Source: Oleiharenicola sp.
GTDB lineage: Bacteria; Verrucomicrobiota; Verrucomicrobiia; Opitutales; Opitutaceae
DNA length: 64,000 bases
NCBI GenBank assembly: GCA_025363455.1
Contig: JANYDW010000037.1
Span: forward strand, 23,657 to 87,656
Reading direction: 5' to 3'
Positions 24,929 through 32,712 of this stretch are shown here, one piece after another. The translations under genes were made by a program, and so were the position numbers. Below the pieces are notes generated by a model, which did no database searches, was not told the origin of the DNA, and saw nothing but the letters and a program-made list of their open reading frames with translations. The stretch's first letter is position 1; every line of letters begins with the position of its first letter.

Positions 24929-25293
24929 ATGCCATTATCCAGGAAATCACCGCCAATCAGGTGAAACATAAAGTTGCGCCGTTCAAAGTCGGCGACGGTG
25001 TCCGCGTGCACACCAAGGTCCGCGAAGGCGACAAGGAACGCGTTCAGATTTTCGCCGGGGTCGTCATCGCCCACAAGGGCAGCGGCATCCACGAGACCTT
25101 TACCGTGCGTCGTATCAGCTACGGCGAGGGCGTGGAACGCGTGTTCCCCGTCAACTCGCCCAACCTCGAAAAGATCGAGGTCGAGAAGACGGCTGAGAAC
25201 GGTCGCGCTCGTCTCTACTACCTCCGTGACCGCACCGGCAAGGCCGCCATGGCCGTCAAGGAACTGCGTTACGAGAAGCCGGCCAAGGCCTGA
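24925..25293 (+). CDS. rplS: 50S ribosomal protein L19
   Basis: 122 residues from the ATG at 24925. L19 sits at the 30S-50S interface. Signatures are FKVGDGVRVHTKVREGDKER, IFAGVVIAHKGSGIHETFTV and GVERVFPVNSPNLEKIEV. The upstream 22 codons of the frame are a shadow of trmD. The ATG overlaps the trmD stop. A rho-independent terminator begins 22 bases after the stop and closes the operon. Confidence 0.97.
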   Translation: MNAIIQEITANQVKHKVAPFKVGDGVRVHTKVREGDKERVQIFAGVVIAHKGSGIHETFTVRRISYGEGVERVFPVNSPNLEKIEVEKTAENGRARLYYLRDRTGKAAMAVKELRYEKPAKA

Positions 25294-25314
25294 GTCGCCG
25301 CCCAGTGAAATTTC

Positions 25315-25343
25315 AAAAGCGAACCATCCGGTTCGCTTTTTTT
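25315..25343 (+). terminator. Rho-independent terminator after rplS
   Basis: Stem AAGCGAACC / GGTTCGCTT with a 3-4 base loop, followed by a run of T. It lies directly after the rpsP-trmD-rplS operon. Confidence 0.93.
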
Positions 25344-25435
25344 GTGCCCGCGGTCCGTTAGTTGGGGCTATCGCCCCGGCCGAGGGCCTGTCCAGGCTTG
25401 CGCTGTCCGGCCGGCGTGATGTTTTCAAAATACCC

Positions 25436-28400
25436 ATGAGCCGCGCTGCCGACCCGACCCAATGGATCGATCCGAACCAGTTTCCGGTTCCAGGACTCGG
25501 CGTGGGCCAGAAGGTTTTCGGCCGCTACACGCTCGAGGCCATCGCCGGTCGCGGCGGCATGGGGGTGGTCTGGCGGGCCCGCGACGACGAACTCGAGCGC
25601 ACGGTCGCGTTGAAGTTCCTGCCCGACGCCGTCGCCTCGGACGTCGAGGCCGTGCGCGACCTGAAGATTGAGACCAAGCGCTGCCTCGACCTGACGCATC
25701 CCCACATCGTCCGCGTCTATGATTTTGTCCAGGGTCCGGCTGGCGCGGCCATCGCGATGGAGTTCGTCCAAGGTGAGAGCCTCGCTGGTCGCAAGGGCGG
25801 CAGCCCGAACGGCTGCCTGTCGGTCGACGAAGTGGCGCGGTACACCGGGCCCCTTTGCGCCGCGCTCGACTACGCCCATTTTAAGGCGCACCTGCTCCAC
25901 CGCGACCTCAAGCCGGCGAACTTGATCGTCACGACTGCCGGCGACCTCAAGGTGATGGACTTCGGCATCGCCTGCAGCCTGACGGAGACGCGTACCCGAT
26001 TGACGGTGGACTCGAACCGGTCGACGTCTGGCACGCTGCTGTACATGAGCCCGCAGCAGCTCCTCGGGGCCAAGCCAAGCCTGGCTGACGACATCTACGC
26101 ACTCGGGGCCACACTCTACGAATTGATCGCCGGCAAGCCGCCATTCTTCCGCGGTGACGGCTATGCCCTAATGATGCAGATCCGCGAGCAGCCACCGAAG
26201 CCGATGAGCGTGCAGCGCGCCGATCCCCAGATTTCCGGCGACCCGATCCCCGACATCTGGGAGAAAGTCGTGCTCGCCTGCCTCGCCAAGGAGCCGAAGG
26301 ACCGGCCGCAGAGCGCCGGCGAAGTTGCGCAGCAACTCGGCGTAGCTATTGAGACGCCGGCGCGGCTGCTCGGTCCGAGCACTCCCCCCAGCGCCGGTGC
26401 CCACGGCGGAGCGCCGATGCTGGCTCAGGCGGCGACGGCGGCGAACAGGAGCGCGCTGACAGCTCCTTCGACTATTTCCCGGGCGAATTCCCGGCGGTGG
26501 ATTGCCGCCGCCGTGGCCGGGCTGATGGTCATCGGCGGTGGCCTGTACTTCCTCGGCCGCCACGCGAATCTTCAAACGCCGGCCACGACGGCTACACTAG
26601 CAAACAACCAGTCGGACCCGCCGCCAGCCAACGGGGCCGCGGCAGGTCCACCCGATTCGGTCGCCTCTACCGTGAAAACGAAGCCCGCCACTCCGAGGGC
26701 TGCGGCCCCCGGAAACACACGCGGCGGCGCCATCGTCCGCACCAATCCCGCCGGCGCGGAGGTGGCGGTCGGCGCGCTCGATCACGGCCCGAGCCCGTTG
26801 ACGATTCGGGAGGCCAACGTCGGCGCCTACCCGGTGAAAATCCACCTCAACGGCTACGAAGACTGGGCCGGCGAAGTCATGGTGAAGGAAAACGATTTTG
26901 CCGAGGTGAACGTGACGCTCGAGCGCAGCACGGGCACGTTGGTGGTCACATCCGACCCGCCCGATCTCGCCGTCGAGCTCATTGGCCGGACCACGCTCGG
27001 TGCAGCTGCGCCCGGCGCGCGGCAGACTTTCAAGTCGCCGCAAAAACTGATCCTGCCGACCGGCGCTTATGATCTCACCTTCCGGCGCTCCGGCTGGGCC
27101 GACCAAAAGACCGGAGTCGAAGTCGCGCGAAATCAACTTGTCGAGTCCTCCGGTGTTTTCGCAACGGGCCAGCTCGTCGTGACATCTGACCCGGCCGGCG
27201 CCGACGTGGTGCTGGAGGGCAAAACGATCGGCACCACGCCTTTCTCGCTCACCGACGTCCACCCCGGCTTGAAAAACCTAACGCTGAAGCTGAAGGGCTA
27301 TCAACCGGCCAGTGTGAACGGTGTCGTGGAAGCGCGCGGCGAGCTGCGTTTGAACGCCGTGCTCGAGAAGTGGCAGGAGCCCAAGGCGGGGCAATCGACG
27401 GTGGTGGCTGAGTTGGATCTCGAGCTGAAGTTCATCCCGGCCGGAACGTTTGTGCTCGGCTCGCCCGACAGCGAACCACACCGCGATTCGGTTGAGGGAC
27501 CGCAGACGGAGGTGACTTTTACGCAGGGTTTCTGGATCGGGAAGACCGAGGTCACCCAACAGCAATTTGAGTTGCTGATGGGCGTGAATCCGAGCCAGTA
27601 CAAGCAGGTCGGACCGGATGCGCCGGTGGACAGCCTGTCCTGGTACGCCGCCAACGAATTCTGCCGCCGTTTGAACGAGCGCGAGCGCGCCGCCGGCCGC
27701 TTGCCCGACGGCTATGCTTATTCGTTGCCAACGGAAGCGCAGTGGGAATACGCCTGCCGCGCCGGCAGCACGGGCCCAAATTTTGGCGAGCCCGGCCGTT
27801 TCGCCTGGATCGAAAAGGAAGGCGGCAAGACGACCCATCCTGTGGCGGCCCGGGCCCCGAATGCCTGGGGCCTTTACGACATGAACGGAAACGTCTGGGA
27901 ATGGTGCCTCGACTTCTATATCGACCACCTGCCCGGCGGAAACGTCACCGACTACGCCGGTCCCTCGACCGGTACCTTGCACGTTTACCGGGGAGGCAGC
28001 TGGAATTCATCGGCCGAGGACGCGCGCTCCGCCTCGCGTCAGCGCGGCGCGCCGGGTGACAACCCGGAAAACGTTGGCTTCCGGCTGGCCCTGAGCACGC
28101 CGCAAAGCGGGTTGCTGGGCGTCCGGGAAACCAAGTCGGGGAAGTTCGGCCTGGGCGTCGTCGGTGCCGGGGCCAAATCCGTCAGTGCCGGCGCCAAATC
28201 GGTCTGGGGCAGCATCGTCAACGTGGTGAAGCCCGGCGAGAAGCGTGCCGAGGCCGTCGTGCAGAATGGGGTGCTGGTCGTCACGGTCGCCAAGGCGCCG
28301 CCGGCACCCTTCAAGTTCACCCTGAGCCTCATACCCACCGCCGGTGCAAACGGCTCGATCGATTTTCCCGTCGATGAGACGGTCAGCGTCGGCCGCAACG

Positions 28401-28579
28401 ATCGTGGCGCGATCGTTGTCCGCCTGACCGTGCCGGTCGGCAGCTATACCTTCGCGTTGAGGTCCACCGGCTTTCACGATGCCACCCAAGCCGCGGCGCG
28501 CCGGAGCGATCCGGTCACGATCCGTGGGGGTGGCGAGACCTCGCTGGAATTTGAGTTGGAGCCGGTGAAGGTCGAATGA
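25436..28579 (+). CDS. Ser/Thr protein kinase with PEGA repeats and an FGE-like domain
   Basis: 1047 residues from the ATG at 25436; the frame is open further upstream only as a shadow of rplS. Domains: a Hanks-type kinase (about 30-300) with glycine loop GRGGMG (38-43), Lys60 in VALK, catalytic HRDLKPAN (Asp157) and DFG (175-177), all intact; a single membrane helix (about 355-374); a Pro/Ala linker; three PEGA repeats (about 432-496, 499-573, 578-643); and a sulfatase-modifying-factor/FGE-like fold (about 664-887) with FIPAGTFVLGS, PTEAQWEYACRAG and YDMNGNVWEW. The cysteine pair that aerobic FGEs use is absent: the stretch after YRGGSW reads NSSAEDARSAS. The domain is therefore probably a ligand-binding or structural module. 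A 160-residue tail (888-1047) is unassigned. The kinase is cytoplasmic and the rest extracytoplasmic, suggesting envelope sensing. Confidence 0.88.
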   Translation: MSRAADPTQWIDPNQFPVPGLGVGQKVFGRYTLEAIAGRGGMGVVWRARDDELERTVALKFLPDAVASDVEAVRDLKIETKRCLDLTHPHIVRVYDFVQGPAGAAIAMEFVQGESLAGRKGGSPNGCLSVDEVARYTGPLCAALDYAHFKAHLLHRDLKPANLIVTTAGDLKVMDFGIACSLTETRTRLTVDSNRSTSGTLLYMSPQQLLGAKPSLADDIYALGATLYELIAGKPPFFRGDGYALMMQIREQPPKPMSVQRADPQISGDPIPDIWEKVVLACLAKEPKDRPQSAGEVAQQLGVAIETPARLLGPSTPPSAGAHGGAPMLAQAATAANRSALTAPSTISRANSRRWIAAAVAGLMVIGGGLYFLGRHANLQTPATTATLANNQSDPPPANGAAAGPPDSVASTVKTKPATPRAAAPGNTRGGAIVRTNPAGAEVAVGALDHGPSPLTIREANVGAYPVKIHLNGYEDWAGEVMVKENDFAEVNVTLERSTGTLVVTSDPPDLAVELIGRTTLGAAAPGARQTFKSPQKLILPTGAYDLTFRRSGWADQKTGVEVARNQLVESSGVFATGQLVVTSDPAGADVVLEGKTIGTTPFSLTDVHPGLKNLTLKLKGYQPASVNGVVEARGELRLNAVLEKWQEPKAGQSTVVAELDLELKFIPAGTFVLGSPDSEPHRDSVEGPQTEVTFTQGFWIGKTEVTQQQFELLMGVNPSQYKQVGPDAPVDSLSWYAANEFCRRLNERERAAGRLPDGYAYSLPTEAQWEYACRAGSTGPNFGEPGRFAWIEKEGGKTTHPVAARAPNAWGLYDMNGNVWEWCLDFYIDHLPGGNVTDYAGPSTGTLHVYRGGSWNSSAEDARSASRQRGAPGDNPENVGFRLALSTPQSGLLGVRETKSGKFGLGVVGAGAKSVSAGAKSVWGSIVNVVKPGEKRAEAVVQNGVLVVTVAKAPPAPFKFTLSLIPTAGANGSIDFPVDETVSVGRNDRGAIVVRLTVPVGSYTFALRSTGFHDATQAAARRSDPVTIRGGGETSLEFELEPVKVE

Positions 28580-28722
28580 CGGTGGCTCGCGCTGGATCGA
28601 AGAGCGAACTGTGCGGCGGGCGGGAGCGCCGGGCGGGTGGGTAGGATGATTATGTCAAAAAAAGGGCTTTGCAGCCGTGCCCCGCAGTTCGTTAACTGCT
28701 CATCCGCCCAATTTCCAAATTC

Positions 28723-30714
28723 ATGAAACTGCACACTGAGATTCTCACTCAAGCCTCCGCTCAAGCCCGCGGCCTCGCCATCGATGCCGTGCACAAATGC
28801 TCCTCCGGTCATCTCGGCCTGCCGCTCGGTGCCACCGAGATCGGCGCCGTCCTCTACGGCCACGCGCTCGTGCACAATCCCGACGAGCCCCGCTGGCTCA
28901 ATCGCGATCGCTTCGTCCTCTCGGCCGGCCATGGCTCGATGTTCCTCTACACCTGGCTGCACCTGAGCGGCTACGACCTCGCGCTCGAGGAGCTGAAGAA
29001 TTTCCGCGTGCTCCACAGCAAAACCCCCGGCCACCCCGAATTCCACGAGACGCCCGGCGTCGAGGCCACCACCGGCCCGCTCGGCCAGGGCGTTGGCAAC
29101 TCTGTCGGCCTGGCGATGTCCGGCAAGATGGCCGAGGCGCGCTTCAACACCCCGGCGCACGCGATCTTCGACCACCACGTGGTCTGCCTCGCCGGCGACG
29201 GCTGTATGCAGGAAGGCGTGGCGATGGAGGCCGTGGAATTCGCCGGCCACCAGGGCCTCGACAACCTGATCCTCATCTACGACTCCAACGACGTCACCCT
29301 GGACGCCATGGCGGACAAGACGCAGAGCGAGAATACCGCGCTGCGTTTCAAGGCCATGAACTGGGATGTCCAGACTTTGGCTGACGGTCACGACTTCGCC
29401 GCCATCCTCAAGGCGGTCAACAAGGCCAAGAAGGCCAAGACCGGCAAACCGCAGCTCATCATCGCCAAGACGATCATCGGCAAGGGCATTCCTGAGGTAC
29501 AGGGCACCTCGAAGGGCCACGGCGAGGGTGGAGCGAAGTTTTCCGACACCGCCCGCAAGGGCCTCGGCCTGCCCGAGGAACATTTCTATGTCAGCCCTGC
29601 GGTCCGCGAGTATTTCGCCGCCCACAAGAAGCGCCTCAAGCGCGCCTACGGCAAGTGGCGCAAGACCTATGAGGCCTGGCGCACCGTCAACCCTGAAAAG
29701 GCGGCATTGCTCGATTCGCGCAATGACCGTATCAGTGCCGCCCACCTCATCGAGAAGGTGATCCCGCACTTCCCGGCCGACGCCAAGCTGGCCACCCGCG
29801 CCGCCGGCAAGGATGTGCTCCAGCCCGTCGCCGCTGCCGTGCCGTTGTTGATCTCCGGTTCCGCCGACCTTCATGGCTCGACGTTGAACTACATCGCCGC
29901 CGACAAGGATTTCGACAAAACCAACCGTGCCGGCCGCAACCTGCGCTACGGCATCCGCGAGCACGCGATGGCTGCGATCAACAACGGCGTCGCCTACGAC
30001 GGAATCTTCCGCCCCTCGTGCGCGACTTTTCTCGTGTTCGCCGACTACTCGCGCGGATCGATGCGCCTGGCCGCACTTTCCAAGCTCCCGGTCATTTATA
30101 TCTACACGCACGATTCCATCGGGGTGGGAGAGGACGGCCCTACGCACCAGCCGGTCGAGACGGTCACCGGCCTGCGCATCATCCCGAACCTCGATGTCAT
30201 TCGTCCCGCGGATCCCGAGGAAACCGCCGGCGCTTTCGCCGCCGCTCTCGAGCGTACTGACGGCCCCACGCTCCTCGCCCTTTCCCGCCAGGCCGTGCCG
30301 ATGTTGAACGATATTCCGGCCAGCATGCGCCGGGCCGGTGTGCTGAAGGGTGCCTATGTCGCCGTGCAGGAAACTGCCCCGCTCACCCACATCCTGCTCT
30401 CGTCCGGCTCCGAGCTCCAATGGGCCGTTGCCGCCGCCAAGCAGCTGGGTGTGGGCACGCGCGTCGTGTCTGTGCCGTCATTCCTCCGCTTCGATGCCCA
30501 GTCCAAGGAATATCGTGAATCCATCCTGCCGTCGTCCTGCCGCAAGCGCGTCGCGATCGAGGCCGGGGTCACCGGGCTCTGGAGCAAGTATGTCGGCCTC
30601 GACGGTAAGGTCGTCGGCATCGACCGTTTCGGCCTCAGCGCGCCGGGCAACATCGCCATGAAGGAACTCGGCATCACGACCGAGGCCGTAGTGGCCGCTG
30701 CGAAGTCGCTGTAA
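28723..30714 (+). CDS. tkt: Transketolase
   Basis: 663 residues, full length. Thiamine-diphosphate enzyme of the pentose phosphate pathway that moves two-carbon ketol units between sugar phosphates. Seen: substrate-site histidines in the N-terminus ([15 protein letters not shown]), [16 protein letters not shown], the ThDP/metal motif [13 protein letters not shown] ending in an Asn-containing strand ([10 protein letters not shown]), the glutamate of [13 protein letters not shown] that activates the cofactor, and [16 protein letters not shown] in the pyrimidine-binding half. Single-copy-style gene with no partner in the operon; twin-hairpin repeat and terminator-like stem follow the stop. Confidence 0.96.
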   Translation: MKLHTEILTQASAQARGLAIDAVHKCSSGHLGLPLGATEIGAVLYGHALVHNPDEPRWLNRDRFVLSAGHGSMFLYTWLHLSGYDLALEELKNFRVLHSKTPGHPEFHETPGVEATTGPLGQGVGNSVGLAMSGKMAEARFNTPAHAIFDHHVVCLAGDGCMQEGVAMEAVEFAGHQGLDNLILIYDSNDVTLDAMADKTQSENTALRFKAMNWDVQTLADGHDFAAILKAVNKAKKAKTGKPQLIIAKTIIGKGIPEVQGTSKGHGEGGAKFSDTARKGLGLPEEHFYVSPAVREYFAAHKKRLKRAYGKWRKTYEAWRTVNPEKAALLDSRNDRISAAHLIEKVIPHFPADAKLATRAAGKDVLQPVAAAVPLLISGSADLHGSTLNYIAADKDFDKTNRAGRNLRYGIREHAMAAINNGVAYDGIFRPSCATFLVFADYSRGSMRLAALSKLPVIYIYTHDSIGVGEDGPTHQPVETVTGLRIIPNLDVIRPADPEETAGAFAAALERTDGPTLLALSRQAVPMLNDIPASMRRAGVLKGAYVAVQETAPLTHILLSSGSELQWAVAAAKQLGVGTRVVSVPSFLRFDAQSKEYRESILPSSCRKRVAIEAGVTGLWSKYVGLDGKVVGIDRFGLSAPGNIAMKELGITTEAVVAAAKSL

Positions 30715-30719
30715 AGCTT

Positions 30720-30767
30720 GGAGGGCTCGCGTCCCTGCGAGCCGGCCCGCAGAGACGCGGGCCGTCC
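30720..30767. repeat. Twin-hairpin palindrome, second copy
   Basis: GGAGGGCTCGC...GCGAGCC followed by GGCCCGC...GCGGGCC, and a closing GTCC. It is about 80 percent alike to the element at 2916-2965 by eye and begins five bases after the transketolase stop. Confidence 0.75.
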
Positions 30768-30770
30768 ACC

Positions 30771-30796
30771 CAGCCGGTCATTAGGCCGGCTGTTTC
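30771..30796 (+). terminator. Probable terminator after tkt
   Basis: Stem CAGCCGG / CCGGCTG with a loop of eight bases, followed by TTTCG. The T run is short, so termination strength is uncertain. Confidence 0.6.
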
Positions 30797-30867
30797 GTTG
30801 GATGCGGAGGGCCGCTGTATCGTAATTGCTGCAAAACTCTCCTTGCGGAATTGATTAGGAGGCTAAT

Positions 30868-30883
30868 TGTCAGCCCCCTGACA
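30868..30883. promoter_or_regulatory. Candidate MarR operator upstream of the efflux operon
   Basis: Perfect inverted repeat TGTCAG-CCCC-CTGACA, 21 bases ahead of the marR start. A 16-base dyad of this kind is the expected size for autoregulation by a MarR dimer. The sequence shows the dyad only; binding is inferred. Confidence 0.5.
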
Positions 30884-30903
30884 TTCTGGTTTCACCTATA
30901 ATC

Positions 30904-31491
30904 ATGCCTTACCTGCTCCTCAAGGACCTCCCCCGTTACGACTGCCTGCTCGAGGCGGCGAAGGATTTTCCTGACCTCGATCCGTCCGCGGCTGAGGCAT
31001 TTCTTCACCTGCTCCGCACCAGTGACGAGGCGTTCGGCGTGACCGACCGCAACATGACCGAGCACAGCATTTCCCACGGTCGTTTTGGCGTACTGATGCT
31101 CCTCTGGCGGAGCACCCAGCCCCGCCGCACGCCGTCCGCTGACACGGAGGAATGCGTCTCCGGCCCGCGCACGCCGGCCGAACTGGCCGAGGCGGCCGGC
31201 GTCACCCGGGCCACCATGACCGGCCTCATCGACACCCTGGAACGCGACGGCTACGTCAAACGCGAGCCCGATCCCGACGACCGCCGCATGATGTCCGTGC
31301 TCCTGACAGCCAAGGGCGAGCGGTTCCTGAAAAATTTTCTCCCCGGGCACTTCAAGCTCATCTCCGAGCTGATGTCACCGCTCACCGAATCGGAACGCAA
31401 GACCCTGGTCCGCCTGCTTGGCAAGGTCCAGGAGCAGACGGCCGTGCTCAATCTCAGATGCGATTCCGCGCCCGCTCCGTCCCTCCGCTAA
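30904..31491 (+). CDS. MarR-family transcriptional regulator
   Basis: 195 residues. Winged-helix DNA-binding domain of the MarR type: a long first helix with HGRFGVLMLLW near residues 58-70, the helix-turn-helix TPAELAEAAGVTRATMTGLIDTLERDGYV (about 95-123), and the wing EPDPDDRRMMSVLLTAKG, which is the family hallmark. It heads a gene set encoding a membrane-fusion protein, an RND pump and a TolC-type channel, so it most likely represses that operon until a toxic ligand binds. A 16-base dyad lies just upstream. An insert of about 15 residues (STQPRRTPSADTEEC) between helices 2 and 3 is unusual. Confidence 0.92.
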   Translation: MPYLLLKDLPRYDCLLEAAKDFPDLDPSAAEAFLHLLRTSDEAFGVTDRNMTEHSISHGRFGVLMLLWRSTQPRRTPSADTEECVSGPRTPAELAEAAGVTRATMTGLIDTLERDGYVKREPDPDDRRMMSVLLTAKGERFLKNFLPGHFKLISELMSPLTESERKTLVRLLGKVQEQTAVLNLRCDSAPAPSLR

Positions 31492-31528
31492 TCTTCCTTT
31501 AACTCAGTCCACTCCAAGCTCCTCCACC

Positions 31529-32671
31529 ATGCCTAAGAAAATCCTCGTGTTCACCGTCGCCCTCATCGTTTGCCTCGTTGCCATCGCGGGCTCGCTCTTC
31601 CTGATCAAGAAAAAGCAATTCGAGACCATGGGCGCAGCGGGTGCTGCCATGGTAATGCCGCCCACCACGGTGACGGCCGCCCCCGCCAAGCAGGACACTT
31701 GGGGCGAGAGCATCGTGGCGCCCGGTTCTCTGGAGGCCGTGCAGGGGGTTACTGTGGCGGCGGAAACCCCCGGCAAGGTGGTGAAGATCGCTTTCGATGC
31801 GGGTGCCACGGTCCAAGCCGGTGACCTCCTCATCCAGCTCGACACGACCACCGAGGAAGCCCAGCTCCACGCCGCAGAGGCAACCGCCGCCCTGGCCAAG
31901 GCCAACCTGAGCCGGGCCAGTGAACTCCGACAGAGCAGCGCCAATTCCCCGGCCGAACTTGATGCAGCTGACGCGCAGGCGAAGCAGGCCCTGTCGCAGG
32001 CTGAGAGCTTTCGCGCCATCATTGCCAAGAAGGCAATCCGCGCGCCCTTTACGGGCCGTCTTGGCCTCCGCTTCGTGAACCTCGGGCAGATCCTGCGTGA
32101 GGGCGATGCCATCGCCACGCTGCAGACCCTCGACCCGATCTATGTGAATTTCTCCCTGCCACAGCAGCGGCTGGCCCAGCTCGCCCAGGGGACGGCAGTG
32201 CGCGTCACCAGTGACGCCGCCCCCGACAAGATGTTCGCCGGCTTGATCAACGCGGTCAGCCCGGAAATCGACATCGCCACCCGCAATATCCGCGTCCAGG
32301 CGACGCTGGCCAACGGCGACGAGCGGCTCCGCCCCGGCATGTATGGCACCGTTGAGGTCGTACTGCCGACGAAGACTCCCGTGCTCATTATCCCGGTGAC
32401 CGCCGTGCTCTATGCGCCCTATGGCGACTCGGTCTTCGTAATCGCCGAGAAGAAAGACGAGAAGAGCGGCAAGGTGCAACAGGTGCTCCGCCAGCAATTC
32501 ATCCGCGTGGGCGGCTCGCGCGGTGACTTCGTCAATGTCGTCGACGGCGTGAAGGCGGGCGAGATGGTCGTCACCTCGGGCGTCTTCAAGCTGCGCCCGG
32601 GCACTCATGTGGTGATCGACAACACCCTGGCGCTTGACCCCCAGATTGCGCCGAAGCCGAAGAACACCTGA
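31529..32671 (+). CDS. RND efflux periplasmic adaptor (membrane-fusion protein)
   Basis: 380 residues from the ATG at 31529. N-terminal signal/anchor helix (about 5-25), barrel-sandwich (lipoyl-like) halves around residues 60-100 (GSLEAVQGVTVAAETPGKV) and 168-195 (IRAPFTGRLGLRFVNLGQ), an alpha-hairpin with heptad-like Ala/Gln/Glu pattern between them, a beta-barrel domain with PIYVNFSLPQQRLAQL, and a membrane-proximal domain. It bridges the RND pump and the outer-membrane channel in the periplasm. It lies 37 bases after marR and 41 before the pump gene. Confidence 0.93.
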   Translation: MPKKILVFTVALIVCLVAIAGSLFLIKKKQFETMGAAGAAMVMPPTTVTAAPAKQDTWGESIVAPGSLEAVQGVTVAAETPGKVVKIAFDAGATVQAGDLLIQLDTTTEEAQLHAAEATAALAKANLSRASELRQSSANSPAELDAADAQAKQALSQAESFRAIIAKKAIRAPFTGRLGLRFVNLGQILREGDAIATLQTLDPIYVNFSLPQQRLAQLAQGTAVRVTSDAAPDKMFAGLINAVSPEIDIATRNIRVQATLANGDERLRPGMYGTVEVVLPTKTPVLIIPVTAVLYAPYGDSVFVIAEKKDEKSGKVQQVLRQQFIRVGGSRGDFVNVVDGVKAGEMVVTSGVFKLRPGTHVVIDNTLALDPQIAPKPKNT

Positions 32672-32712
32672 GCCTCCGGCGGCGCTCCCTGATCCTCTCC
32701 GTCCAGCCTCCC

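Noticed and set aside
28474..30420. 648-codon minus-strand frame over transketolase
   Set aside because: Antisense shadow of a clearly conserved enzyme; composition is not protein-like (rich in Gly, Val, Arg, His).
30897..30902. TATAAT just before the marR start codon
   Set aside because: Transcription from it would begin after the start codon, and no -35 lies at usual spacing.
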